Shown: positions 1 to 7,678, numbered from the stretch's first letter. The stretch is DNA of 38,180 bases from Paraburkholderia antibiotica (GCF_012927125.1 NZ_JABBFZ010000037.1:1-38180); one strand, 5' to 3'. Numbers and translations are program-made. The notes: generated from the letters alone by a model not told the origin.

Positions 1-49
1 TGCGCGTGCGTTTCGTTGACAGATCCAGACCAAGGCCAAGTTGTGCCAT
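1..49 (-). CDS. IS5-family transposase, N-terminal start only (runs off the left edge)
   Basis: On the minus strand an ATG at 47-49 opens a frame reading MAQLGLGLDLSTKRTR before the window ends. This is the characteristic beginning of a group of IS5-family DDE transposases common in Burkholderia and relatives. A good ribosome site (AAGGGG on the minus strand, about 54-59) precedes the start. Only 16 residues are visible, so whether the element is intact cannot be judged. I could not place its terminal inverted repeat, which should lie within the next 60 or so bases. The element sits directly beside the immunity-like gene array and may have helped assemble or truncate it. Confidence 0.7.
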   Translation of the reverse strand, partial: MAQLGLGLDLSTKRTR

Positions 50-99
50 CACCCACCCCTTAAATTCTCCTGCTCCCAGGATAGTCCACCCTCACATCA

Positions 100-354
100 A
101 TGCCAGGAATTTTGCAGACTTTCCTTAGCGGAACCAGTCGCTGTACCGTTGAGCATTTCAGCGTATCCAACAATATTGTCTTCGAAATAAAGATTCTGAA
201 ACCGGGGCACACAAACTATGACCTCGCGCTCGCGATGCTCTCCAAAAGCGAGCGCTTTTCTGTCACGCCGGGATGTCAGATAGCGATAGTTCTCGCAACG
301 GCCGGTGCAGAATTGGCCATCGAGTTCAATACGCTCGAAATTGACGTTGAATAG
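100..354 (+). CDS. Hypothetical protein, 84 aa, first gene of the immunity-like array
   Basis: I do not recognise this gene with certainty. It encodes an acidic 84-residue protein without signal peptide or membrane segment. Its last 27 residues (GCQIAIVLATAGAELAIEF and following) resemble the C-terminal end of the Imm50-like protein at 875-1306 (pattern G-x5-VL-x4-GAE-x-A), so it may be an N-terminally shortened relative; that is a by-eye similarity only. The stop lies 7 bases before the next start (362), which suggests co-transcription and perhaps coupled translation. No strong ribosome site is visible before the ATG, so a longer parent gene may have been cut by the insertion at the left edge. 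Confidence 0.45.
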   Translation: MPGILQTFLSGTSRCTVEHFSVSNNIVFEIKILKPGHTNYDLALAMLSKSERFSVTPGCQIAIVLATAGAELAIEFNTLEIDVE

Positions 355-361
355 TCGATCA

Positions 362-829
362 ATGAGTCCTTCGCAAACAACCTGGGGATGGGATCTGGCA
401 ACTCACGGCGAGACGCTGGCAGTCGCCCTCGGCGACTATCCGTCCTTCCATGATTCGGCAGTTCGCTCGTTTTGCATGCAAAGGGGACGGCAAACCGAAG
501 AGGGATCAGCCGGTCGTCCGCTAACCGGCACCCGTACACGCGAGGTCGTAGATGTGCGTCTGGAAGTGCTTCACAACCGCTATGGCTCGCCATCCGTTGA
601 TGGTCGCCTCGATCAGATTATCGTGATCGATTGCCTGGATGTCCGCACATCCGAAATCGATGTGAACGCCATGCTCGAAGAGGCAACGATAATGGAAATG
701 ACGCTTGCAGAAGCACCGGACGGATTGATCCGGCTGGACCTTTTACCGAATGTCGGCCTCGATATCCGGCTGACGTGCAAGGAAGTCGTGATAGTTGATA
801 TGCGCCCTTATGTGCGCGAAGTTTCGTAA
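362..829 (+). CDS. Imm50-like immunity protein
   Basis: This 155-residue protein carries the motif YPSFHDSAV at residues 26-34, which matches the conserved (Y/F)PSFHD(A/S)EV signature near the N terminus of the Imm50 family of polymorphic-toxin immunity proteins. The C-terminal stretch RLDLLPNVGLDIRLTCKEV (about 131-149) also fits the end of that family. Such proteins are cytoplasmic and are thought to neutralise a cognate secreted toxin. No toxin gene is visible in the window, so it could be an orphan immunity gene or serve another role. I chose ATG 362 because the longer frame from 305 would overlap the upstream gene and has no family similarity before residue 20. It is followed 45 bases later by a second member of the same family. 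Confidence 0.62.
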   Translation: MSPSQTTWGWDLATHGETLAVALGDYPSFHDSAVRSFCMQRGRQTEEGSAGRPLTGTRTREVVDVRLEVLHNRYGSPSVDGRLDQIIVIDCLDVRTSEIDVNAMLEEATIMEMTLAEAPDGLIRLDLLPNVGLDIRLTCKEVVIVDMRPYVREVS

Positions 830-874
830 GAGCCAAGAGCCTTCATGGGCGGGATAAGTTTTACTGGAGTTTGT

Positions 875-1306
875 ATGGATACAGCCACCTATACCGACAT
901 TCGAAACGTTGGATCTTTCCCTAGCTTTCACGATGCAGAGCTAACCGAAATTAAACACAATCCCGAAGCTCGTTCCCTCGAACTTCGCTTTCGACGAGTC
1001 GGTGGTGAAATCGAGGCGCTCAGGTTTTCGGGCGTGATCGCTCAACGCCTGATTGATTTCGCCGGGCAGAATGTCGCGTCGCGGCTACTCATCTCGCCGC
1101 GATATGAGTTTTCATTGTCAGAGGTTCGGACCTGGCTTCGATGGATCAATAGTCGCGACGACTCAACAGGCGCAGAGATCAGCGAGCAACAAGGTCTTGA
1201 ATACGTCCAGGAACTGAAACTCGGACATCGCGTGCTGTTTGTTCTGGAACCTTCCTGCGGGGCCGAAATGGCGGTGTTTTGCGAATCGATTGCGCTAAAG
1301 GTATGA
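875..1306 (+). CDS. Second Imm50-like immunity protein
   Basis: This 143-residue protein carries FPSFHDAEL at residues 15-23, the same signature as the preceding gene, and ends in a similar beta-rich segment (VLFVLEPSCGAEMAVF). The two proteins are otherwise strongly diverged, as expected for immunity proteins against different toxin variants. ATG 875 is preferred over ATG 845 because GGAG at 866-869 is correctly spaced before it and because family similarity starts right after it. No membrane segment or signal peptide is seen. The family link is established by motif only; the function as toxin neutraliser is inferred. Confidence 0.62.
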   Translation: MDTATYTDIRNVGSFPSFHDAELTEIKHNPEARSLELRFRRVGGEIEALRFSGVIAQRLIDFAGQNVASRLLISPRYEFSLSEVRTWLRWINSRDDSTGAEISEQQGLEYVQELKLGHRVLFVLEPSCGAEMAVFCESIALKV

Positions 1307-1395
1307 GTCTGATGCGGAAGCGTCGACGCGGCGAGCCTGACTAGTTCCTGGGGAAGTCAGCATTTGGCCAGCGACTTATGAATCCTTGCTCGCAG

Positions 1396-1433
1396 CGAGC
1401 ATTTGAAAATTATCAACAATGTCGAGGCTACTA
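1396..1433 (+). repeat. Leader repeat, copy 1
   Basis: These 38 bases directly before the start at 1434 match 1797-1834, directly before the start at 1835, at 28 of 38 positions. The shared block includes the GAGG ribosome site. The leader was therefore duplicated together with the gene behind it. Confidence 0.7.
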
Positions 1434-1694
1434 ATGACAAGTCATCCAGAAAAGCGATGCGTGGTCGTAATGTGGTCCGAAGAAAAACAGGCGCTCATTT
1501 CATACACGTTGGACGTTGAAAAGGTACTGGCCGTTACTCAACGCCTGTTTCCCCTGGAACTGCCCCTCGCTGATTACGGCTACTCATTGGACGATGAGTT
1601 CGCACGACGTTTTGGCGGCGCAACACTCAATCTACTTGCGCTGTCCAATCCGAACCTGAAACCGCATATCAAGGTTACGCCAGCCGGCGATTGA
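1434..1694 (+). CDS. Hypothetical protein, 86 aa, paralogue of 1835-2146
   Basis: Function unknown. The protein is paralogous to the one at 1835-2146: both have a short N-terminal beta segment (VVMWSEEKQ here), a central region ending in acidic residues, then (R/E)xGGxxxxxLAxxNPxL(K/R) near the C terminus. There is no signal peptide or membrane segment. I chose ATG 1434 over ATG 1419 because GAGG at 1424-1427 is well spaced before it, and because the paralogue has lost the earlier ATG (CTG) but keeps this one. Repeated small paralogues following two immunity-like genes suggest that they belong to the same immunity-type array, but nothing in the sequence proves that role. Confidence 0.6.
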   Translation: MTSHPEKRCVVVMWSEEKQALISYTLDVEKVLAVTQRLFPLELPLADYGYSLDDEFARRFGGATLNLLALSNPNLKPHIKVTPAGD

Positions 1695-1796
1695 CGAAGA
1701 GCCGAGTGCGACACACTGTACGAAGCCCAAATGGATGCGTGCACTATCGCCGGGGCTATGTATCGCGATCCACGAACCTATGCCCTATGCACACAA

Positions 1797-1834
1797 CGTG
1801 CATTTCAGAATTACCAGAACTGTCGAGGTTATCA
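1797..1834 (+). repeat. Leader repeat, copy 2
   Basis: Second copy of the 38-base leader described at 1396-1433. It carries the GAGG ribosome site for the start at 1835. Confidence 0.7.
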
Positions 1835-2146
1835 ATGAGTGACCGGCAAACGGCCTTTATCACCTTCTACGACGAGGCAACAGGCCAGGTGAAATTCTGC
1901 GTCGTTCCACGCCCATTAGTGCAGACCGCGATCGATCGCGTTATATCCATCACAGTGCCGCCGGACGCGCCCGAGCATCCTGCAGCCCCTTTCACCGACG
2001 AAGACGCGCGTGAGTTGGGCGGCATGGCCATCATGTCTCTTGCCGGTCCCAATCCTGAATTGCGGTCCCGCTTGCAGATCTCCACCGAAACGCCACTCAA
2101 CTGGTCACATCGTGATCGTGTGGCCCGAAGAAAAGCAGGTAATTAG
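1835..2146 (+). CDS. Hypothetical protein, 103 aa, second paralogue, with a recombined 3' end
   Basis: Function unknown. The body (ITFYDEATGQVKF at the start, ELGGMAIMSLAGPNPEL near residues 67-83) aligns with the 86-residue paralogue at 1434-1694. The natural end of the family should fall after the segment RLQIS (about residue 89). Here the last 14 or so residues read through DNA that, in another frame, encodes the beginning of a further copy (see 2104-2150). The 3' end of the gene is therefore a fusion scar rather than family sequence. The start is set by the GAGG ribosome site and by homology. The open frame continues upstream to 1691 but that part has no counterpart in the paralogue. Confidence 0.55.
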   Translation: MSDRQTAFITFYDEATGQVKFCVVPRPLVQTAIDRVISITVPPDAPEHPAAPFTDEDARELGGMAIMSLAGPNPELRSRLQISTETPLNWSHRDRVARRKAGN

Positions 2147-2150
2147 CAGC
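2104..2150 (+). pseudogene. Fragment of a third paralogue of the 1434/1835 family
   Basis: The 21 bases at 2119-2139 match 1471-1491 at 19 positions and encode the same W-x-E-E-K-Q core (HIVIVWPEEKQVISS), in a frame shifted relative to 2146's gene. Similarity ends at about 2150. It is the 5' piece of another copy fused onto the 3' end of copy 2, the product expected from unequal recombination or deletion between tandem copies. Confidence 0.6.
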
Positions 2151-2214
2151 AAGCACTCCATGGGCCGCATCCAGCTCAGCTTGCCGAACATCGCCCCCAA
2201 AGCCCCCCACCCCA

Positions 2215-2243
2215 AACAAAAACGCCGGCCTCCCGGCCGGCGT
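2215..2243 (-). terminator. Intrinsic terminator of hpnH
   Basis: Bases 2222-2230 and 2235-2243 form a perfect 9-base-pair GC-rich stem with a 4-base loop. On the minus strand it is followed by a T-rich run (2215-2222, mostly A on the plus strand). It lies about 35 bases after the hpnH stop. Confidence 0.8.
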
Positions 2244-2277
2244 CCACAACGCTTTTCCCGATCCTGCGGAATCTCGC

Positions 2278-3843
2278 TCAATCGCCGAGATATTCCGGTT
2301 CGATCTGGATATTCTTTTCGCCCGCAGCTTTCTTTTCCCAGTAACGCTTGACCCAGTTTTCGAAGGTCTTACCGGCCGCCGTGTCCTTGCCGCTGAACTC
2401 GATCGCGCCGATTTCCGGGTACGGAATCACTTCCTTCGTCTGCTGCCCAGTCGGAATGATCCGCACGAAGCAGTCGTTGAAGCCCGCACGGGTCTGACGG
2501 TCGTACAGATAGCCCGTGACGGTCGCGCCATTCTTGCGGGTGATCGTGACATCGCCGCGATAATCGAAGGCCTTTTCCATGGCCTCGCGGATTTCCGCTT
2601 CGGTCTTCAGCTCCGGCGCCCAGCCCTGGAGATGTTCGTGCTCAGTGCCGGCCGCGGTTTCCATCTGATCCGGTGCGATGGGAGCAACAGCAGCCGTCGG
2701 CTGCGCGGCGACAGGAGCCGCTTCGCCCTTCGCGGCCTCGGCACGCGACGCCGGCGGCACGAACACCATCGGCACTTCGTGCGTGGTCTTCTTCCAGCCG
2801 GCGAGGATCTCGTTCGCCTCGCGATCGTCATAGCGATCGAACAGCATCGCCTTGACCGTCTGGAACATGCCCTTGAACGAGCCGAACGTGTAGTTCACGC
2901 CGCTCGCTTCGTAGCCCGAGTGCACCATGCAGTTCGCGCACTTCGGGTTGCCGCTTTCCGTGCCGTACTCGGACCACTTCACGCTTTCCATCAGCTCGGC
3001 GAAGGTGTCCGCGTAACCGTCCTGCAGCAGATAACACGGCTTTTGCCAGCCGAAGATACTGTAAGTCGGCATGCCCCACGGCGTACACGTGAGATCCTTC
3101 TTGCCCATCAGGAATTCCATGAAGATCGGCGACGCGTTGAAGCGCCAGCTCTTCTTCCGGTTCGACAGGATCGCGCGGAACAGCTTCTTCGAACGTGCGC
3201 GGCCGAGGAAGTGCTTCTGGTCCGGCGCCTTGTCGTAGGTATAGCCGGGTGACACCATCATGCTTTCGACGCCCGCTTCCATCATTTCGTCGAAGTGCAG
3301 ACGCACGCTATTCGGATCGGCGCCGTCGAACAGCGTCGTGTTGGTGGTCACGCGAAAACCCGCGGCGACCGCGGCCCGCACACCTTCCATCGCGATGTCG
3401 TAGCCGCCTTCGCGGCACACGGCGAAGTCGTGATGTTCGCGCTGGCCATCGACGTGCACCGAGAACGACAGATACTTGCTCGGCGTGAATCGATGCAGGT
3501 TCTTCGCGAGCAGCAACGCGTTCGTGCACATATACACATACTTCTTACGCGCGACGAGACCCGCGACGATCTCCGGCATCTGCGGATGCAGAAGCGGCTC
3601 GCCGCCCGGAATCGCGACCATCGGCGTGCCGCACTCCTCGACCGCCTTGAAGCATTGCTCGGGCGTCAGCTCCGACTTCAGCACGTGCGCCGGATACTGG
3701 ATCTTCCCGCACCCCGCACATGCCAGATTGCAACGCATGAGCGGCTCGAGCATGAGAACGAGCGGATAACGGCTTCGCCGCATCAGCTTCTGTTTCAGGA
3801 CGTACGTGGCGACTGTCCAAGCCTGCGAAATGGGCACTCCCAT
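2278..3843 (-). CDS. hpnH: Hopanoid biosynthesis radical SAM protein HpnH (adenosylhopane synthase) with C-terminal extension
   Basis: HpnH joins the 5'-deoxyadenosyl group of SAM to diploptene, giving adenosylhopane, the first step toward C35 bacteriohopanepolyols. The radical SAM cluster motif is Cys38-x3-Cys42-x2-Cys45 (MRCNLACAGCGK), followed by GGEPLLHP and by the C-terminal CANCMVHSGYE segment typical of HpnH. The HpnH core ends near residue 357. After it come an Ala/Pro-rich linker (about 358-405) and an extra domain (about 406-521) containing GDVTITRKNGATVTGY and EIGAIEFSGKDTAAG, which looks like a small beta-barrel. The protein is 521 residues, clearly longer than the usual 330-390. 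I chose ATG 3843 because GAGGAG precedes it; the upstream frame has no family similarity. It is monocistronic here. Confidence 0.9.
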   Translation of the reverse strand: MGVPISQAWTVATYVLKQKLMRRSRYPLVLMLEPLMRCNLACAGCGKIQYPAHVLKSELTPEQCFKAVEECGTPMVAIPGGEPLLHPQMPEIVAGLVARKKYVYMCTNALLLAKNLHRFTPSKYLSFSVHVDGQREHHDFAVCREGGYDIAMEGVRAAVAAGFRVTTNTTLFDGADPNSVRLHFDEMMEAGVESMMVSPGYTYDKAPDQKHFLGRARSKKLFRAILSNRKKSWRFNASPIFMEFLMGKKDLTCTPWGMPTYSIFGWQKPCYLLQDGYADTFAELMESVKWSEYGTESGNPKCANCMVHSGYEASGVNYTFGSFKGMFQTVKAMLFDRYDDREANEILAGWKKTTHEVPMVFVPPASRAEAAKGEAAPVAAQPTAAVAPIAPDQMETAAGTEHEHLQGWAPELKTEAEIREAMEKAFDYRGDVTITRKNGATVTGYLYDRQTRAGFNDCFVRIIPTGQQTKEVIPYPEIGAIEFSGKDTAAGKTFENWVKRYWEKKAAGEKNIQIEPEYLGD

Positions 3844-3860
3844 GCTGCAACTACTCCTCG

Positions 3861-3872
3861 GTAACCGGTTAC
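3861..3872. promoter_or_regulatory. 12-base palindrome before hpnH
   Basis: GTAACCGGTTAC is a perfect palindrome just upstream of the hpnH ribosome site. Position and symmetry suggest an operator or transcript-start element; the binding protein is unknown. Confidence 0.4.
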
Positions 3873-3878
3873 TCGGCG

Positions 3879-3899
3879 GGCAAAACCTGATATTTTGCC
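3879..3899. promoter_or_regulatory. Inverted repeat GGCAAAA-N7-TTTTGCC before hpnH
   Basis: A perfect 7-base inverted repeat with a 7-base spacer, 36-56 bases upstream of the hpnH start. It is a candidate operator. No regulator gene adjoins it. Confidence 0.4.
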
Positions 3900-4096
3900 A
3901 GCAAATTGCCAGACGCGCGGTCTGGCCGCCCTTGTGGGGTGGGCAGCCGACGGCATCTGGCGATCTGGATGGGTGGCGTGACGCGCCCGATTTCAAGGTC
4001 GAACGCGCCGAAACTTGCCCGAATGATCGCACAAACTGCCCGCCGCGTCCGATAACCGCACCGTCGCCTTACAAAACCTACAGCCCCGCTACCGGC

Positions 4097-4895
4097 TCAG
4101 AGGCTGATCCGGTACACGTCCATCGCGGTGCCGGCGAACAGGCGCGCCTTCTCGGCCGCCGAGCAGCCGGCCGCGATTTTCTTGAACGCATTCCACAGCA
4201 CGCGATACGAACAACTGGTCTTGTCCACCGGGAAGTTGCTCTCGAACATCGCGCGCCCCACGCCGAAGGCTTCGATGCAGGTGGCGACGTACGGCTTCCA
4301 CGCGGCCACCAGATCGTCGGAGGTGGGCGGCAGCGCGCGCTCCGGGAAGCCGAGCCCGCTCGACGCCATGCCGATGCCGCCCAGCTTGATGGTCACATTG
4401 GGCCGTCTGGCGAGCTCCACGATCGATTTCCGCCAGCTCTCGAAGATTTCCCGCGACTTGCCCGCATAAGGCCCGCGCTCGGTTCGGCCGCCGAGATGAT
4501 TGAGGATCACCGGCGTATCCGGCACCGCGTCGATCAGATCGATCAGTTGCGGGAGTTGCGGATGGAACAGCCACGCGTCGAAACTGATCCCCATGCGGCC
4601 CAGCACCGCGTAGCCCTTGCGAAAATCGGGGTCGAGCAGCAGATCGGCGGGCGTGGTGAGGCGGATACTGCTGACCTCCGGGCTCGCGTCCCAGGCCGCC
4701 ATATGCCGGATGCCGCGAAAGCGCTCGGGAGCCCGCGCCTGATACGACGCGAGGACTTCCTCGACGCCGTCGCCCAGCCGCAAATCGACCTTGCCCACCA
4801 TCGCGGCGCAGATGCGCACGTCGCCGTACGTGCCGCTCGCGCTCATCGCGCCCACGCCGTTGACGAACTCCAGCTCGCCGAGGCCCTCCCGCATA
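4097..4895 (-). pseudogene. Amidohydrolase-2 family protein, 5'-truncated
   Basis: The frame encodes the C-terminal two thirds of a TIM-barrel metal-dependent hydrolase of the amidohydrolase-2 family (lactonase or dicarboxylate hydrolase type). Visible landmarks are GELEFVNGVGAMSASG, VILNHLGG with the conserved His, and MFESNFPVD with the catalytic Asp near the end. The N-terminal part that should carry the first metal-binding His pair is missing. Similarity stops at about 4895, and the sequence beyond belongs to a LysR gene in the opposite orientation. The open frame runs on to 5020 through that antisense DNA, so a translated product would have a meaningless N terminus. The gene is almost certainly inactive. 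Confidence 0.75.
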
Positions 4896-5278
4896 GCTGC
4901 TATCACTACCCGAGCGTCATCGGGCACGACCATTGGGGCTTCAGGAAAGGCGCGACCGAATACAAGATTCCGATCCGCGGACGGCTGCAGGTCAATAACA
5001 GCAAGATCATCGCGGATCACGTACTGGCGGGAATGGGGATCGGCTTGCTGCCGACTTATGTGGTGGGTCGCGACATCAAGGAAGGTCGGCTTGTGCCGTT
5101 GTTGCCGGGTTATCAGGCCAACGTCAATAGCGCGCTCTATGTACTCTACCGGCCCAATCGCTACGTGACGGGCAAAGTGCGTCGACTCATCGATCTATTG
5201 ATCGAGACGTTTTCGGATCCGCCGTACTGGGACAGCACCGAGGCTGCCCACGAAACGGAATCGTCGATGCCGACTTGA
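4896..5278 (+). pseudogene. LysR-type regulator, C-terminal fragment
   Basis: The plus strand encodes the last 125 or so residues of a LysR effector-binding domain: HDHWGFRKGATEYKIPIRG, then LQVNNSKIIADHVLAGMGIGL, LLPTYVV and a C-terminal ALYVLYRPNRYVTGKVR segment. The DNA-binding half is absent, cut off at the junction with the amidohydrolase remnant near 4895. No start codon or ribosome site is positioned to express the fragment. The end of the gene is intact (stop 5276-5278). It was probably the regulator of another, now lost, catabolic operon. Confidence 0.8.
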
Positions 5279-5326
5279 ATGTTGGGCACCCGTCGGGCAC
5301 CCGGTCGTGCATCGAACGTCACGCTT

Positions 5327-5351
5327 ATGCCGGACCAACCCGGTCCGGCAT
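5327..5351. terminator. Hairpin between the LysR remnant and sqr
   Basis: ATGCCGGACC and GGTCCGGCAT form a perfect 10-base-pair stem with a 5-base loop, 9 bases beyond the sqr stop and downstream of the LysR remnant. No T-run follows on either strand. It is probably a transcript-end or mRNA-stabilising hairpin for sqr. Confidence 0.45.
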
Positions 5352-5359
5352 CGAACTCA

Positions 5360-6637
5360 TCAACCGACGAGCGCTGGCTTCACGAGCCACTCGCGGCCCT
5401 TGAGCATGCCTTGCCAGTACAGCGGCGGCAGAACGCGCTCCTTGAGCAACCACGCGAGGCGGGACGGCTGCTTGCCGTCGATGAGCCAGGTCGGCAGCGT
5501 CGGCGCGAGCTTGCCGCCATAGAGAAATTCCGCGAGCACGATCTTGCCGCGCTCGACGGTCAGCGGACATGCGCCATAGCCGTCGTACGTTGCATGTCCG
5601 CGCGCTTTCCCGAGGTTCGCGAGCACGTTATGCGCGACGACCGGTGCCTGCTTGCGCGCCGCCGCGGCCGTCTTCGCATTCGGCGTGTTCGACGCGTCGC
5701 CGAGCGCGAAAATATTCGCGTAGATCTTGTGACGCAACGTGGCCTGGTCGACATCGACCCACCCTGCCTGGTCGGCGAGCGGACTGGTCCGGATGAAATC
5801 CGGCGCTTTCTGCGGCGGCACCACGTGGATCATGTCGAACTCGCGCGTGACCGACTCGGTGCTGCCGTCGCCGAGCGTGCGCGTGAAGGTCGCGCGCTTC
5901 GCGGGTCCATCTATCGCGCTCAGATTGAGGCCGAAATTCAGCGCGATGTCGTAACGCTTCACGTACTCCATCAACGCCGGCACGTAGTCGGCGACACCGA
6001 ACAGCACCGCGCCCGCATTGAAGAACTCGACGTCGATTTGCCCGAGCTGCCCCGCGCGACGCCAGTGATCCGCTGACAGATACATGGCCTTTTGCGGCGC
6101 GCCCGCGCATTTGATCGGCATCGGCGGCTGGGTGAAGAGCGCGCGACCGCCCTTGAGCTCGCGAACGAGCTGCCACGTATAGGGCGCGAGATCGTAACGA
6201 TAGTTGGACGTCACACCATTCTTGCCGAGCGTTTCCGGCAGCCCGTCGATGGCGTCCCACGCGAGCTTCAGCCCCGGACAAACGATCAGTTGCCGGTAGC
6301 TCACCACGCGACCTCCTTCGAGCACGACCACATCGTTTTCTGGCTCGAACGCGGTCACCACGGCCTTCAGCCATTGCACGTTGCGCGGCAGCACGGAGGC
6401 CATATCGCGCACGGTGGACTCGGGATCGAACACACCGGCGCCGACCATGGTCCAGCCCGGCTGATAGTAGTGAGTGTCGGCGGGATCGATGATGGCGATG
6501 TCGAGACCCGGATCGCGCGCCAGCAGGCTCGATGCGGTCGACAGCCCCGCGGCCCCGGCCCCGACAATGACGATGTCGTGCGTGGCCACGGTCTGGCGCG
6601 ATGCGGACGGCATCGGGTTAAGCGAATGAATGTTCAT
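5360..6637 (-). CDS. sqr: Sulfide:quinone oxidoreductase (SQOR-like)
   Basis: This 425-residue flavoprotein oxidises sulfide to persulfide/polysulfide and passes the electrons to the quinone pool at the inner membrane. It has the FAD Rossmann motif GAGAAG at residues 26-31, the second FAD segment ALGDASNTPNAKTAAA at about 311-326, and the two redox cysteines of the SQOR type: Cys177 in KCAGAPQK and Cys357 in GYGACPLT. Their spacing of 180 residues fits the human enzyme's pair. There is no signal peptide. It lies 99 bases downstream of the persulfide dioxygenase gene in the same direction, so the two are likely one operon: SQR makes persulfide and the dioxygenase oxidises it. Confidence 0.88.
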   Translation of the reverse strand: MNIHSLNPMPSASRQTVATHDIVIVGAGAAGLSTASSLLARDPGLDIAIIDPADTHYYQPGWTMVGAGVFDPESTVRDMASVLPRNVQWLKAVVTAFEPENDVVVLEGGRVVSYRQLIVCPGLKLAWDAIDGLPETLGKNGVTSNYRYDLAPYTWQLVRELKGGRALFTQPPMPIKCAGAPQKAMYLSADHWRRAGQLGQIDVEFFNAGAVLFGVADYVPALMEYVKRYDIALNFGLNLSAIDGPAKRATFTRTLGDGSTESVTREFDMIHVVPPQKAPDFIRTSPLADQAGWVDVDQATLRHKIYANIFALGDASNTPNAKTAAAARKQAPVVAHNVLANLGKARGHATYDGYGACPLTVERGKIVLAEFLYGGKLAPTLPTWLIDGKQPSRLAWLLKERVLPPLYWQGMLKGREWLVKPALVG

Positions 6638-6736
6638 GCGGTCAATTCCTGGCGATGCTGTACGGGGAGCCGTTCCGCTCCCACGTCAGCAGATGGAGAA
6701 TGAAACGAGCCGGCGATGAACCGGAGACGCAAAGCG

Positions 6737-7678
6737 CTACAGCACGTTGAGCGGAATCTTCAGATAGCGCACGCCGTTCTCGTCGGGCGAAGGCAGGTTG
6801 CCGCCGCGCATGTTCACCTGCACGGACGGCAGCATCAGCTTCGGCATCGACAGCGTGGCGTCGCGACTCGTGCGCATGGCCACGAACTCGTCCTCGCTGA
6901 TCCCTTCGTGCGCGTGAATGTTGCCGATGCGCTCGGCTTCGATCGTGGTCTCCCACGCGTAGTAGTCGCGGCCCGTGGCCTTGTAGTCGTGGCACAGGAA
7001 GAGCCGGGCCGCGTCCGGCAGCGCGGTCAATCGTCGAATCGAACGATAGAGCTGGCGCGCGTCGCCACCGGGAAAATCGCAGCGGGCCGTGCCGTAGTCG
7101 GGCATGAACAGCGTGTCGCCGGGGAACACCGCGTCGCCGATCACGTAGGCGAGGCACGCCGGCGTATGGCCGGGCACATGCAGCGCCATGGCCTCGAGTG
7201 CGCCGACCTGGAAGCGCTCGCCGTCGTCGAACAGGCAATCGAACTGGCTACCGTCCCGCGCGAACTCGCTGCCCGCATTGAACAGCTTGCCGAACACCTG
7301 CTGGACGCGCACGATTTCGCGGCCGATCGCCAACTGGCCGCCGAGCCGCTCCTGCAACCACGGCGCCGCCGACAGATGGTCGGCGTGCGCGTGCGTCTCC
7401 AGCAACCACTGCACGCTCAAATTTTCATCTTTTATGTAATTAACCAGCGCCTCGGCCGAATCGGTCGAGGTTCGGCCCGAAGCCGGATCGAACGCGAGCA
7501 CGCTATCGACGATCGCGCACTGCCTGCTGGCCGGATCCTGGACCACGTAGCTCGCGGTGTAGGTTGCCTCGTCGAAGAATGCCCGCACGATGGGGCGCGC
7601 AGTGGACGGCCCACGCAAAGCCGCCTCGATCAGCGTACTGGCGGCTGCGCGGGGCGCATCGGTTGCCTGGTCAGACAT
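6737..7678 (-). CDS. blh: Persulfide dioxygenase (ETHE1/Blh-like metallo-beta-lactamase fold)
   Basis: The 313-residue protein belongs to the mononuclear-iron MBL-fold group that oxidises glutathione persulfide to sulfite. It shows THAHADHL with metal ligands His96 and His98 and the paired Asp100/His101, VPGHTPAC with His171, MPDYGTARCDFPGGD with Asp194, and the C-terminal LCHDYK with His230. This is the type II (Blh-like) form, longer than human ETHE1. The start has a GGAGG ribosome site. It is the first gene of the minus-strand sulfide operon and diverges from the peroxiredoxin-arsR pair, with an AT-rich intergenic region holding an operator candidate. Confidence 0.87.
   Translation of the reverse strand: MSDQATDAPRAAASTLIEAALRGPSTARPIVRAFFDEATYTASYVVQDPASRQCAIVDSVLAFDPASGRTSTDSAEALVNYIKDENLSVQWLLETHAHADHLSAAPWLQERLGGQLAIGREIVRVQQVFGKLFNAGSEFARDGSQFDCLFDDGERFQVGALEAMALHVPGHTPACLAYVIGDAVFPGDTLFMPDYGTARCDFPGGDARQLYRSIRRLTALPDAARLFLCHDYKATGRDYYAWETTIEAERIGNIHAHEGISEDEFVAMRTSRDATLSMPKLMLPSVQVNMRGGNLPSPDENGVRYLKIPLNVL

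Noticed and set aside
305..361. Upstream extension of the first Imm50-like gene
   Set aside because: It overlaps the 84-residue gene and lacks family similarity; ATG 362 fits better.
3806..5278. A 490-residue plus-strand frame
   Set aside because: Its first part is antisense to hpnH and to the amidohydrolase remnant; only the last 125 or so residues are real LysR sequence, which is listed as a fragment.
5327..5351. Intrinsic terminator with full confidence
   Set aside because: The hairpin is perfect but neither strand has a following T-run, so only a hairpin is claimed.
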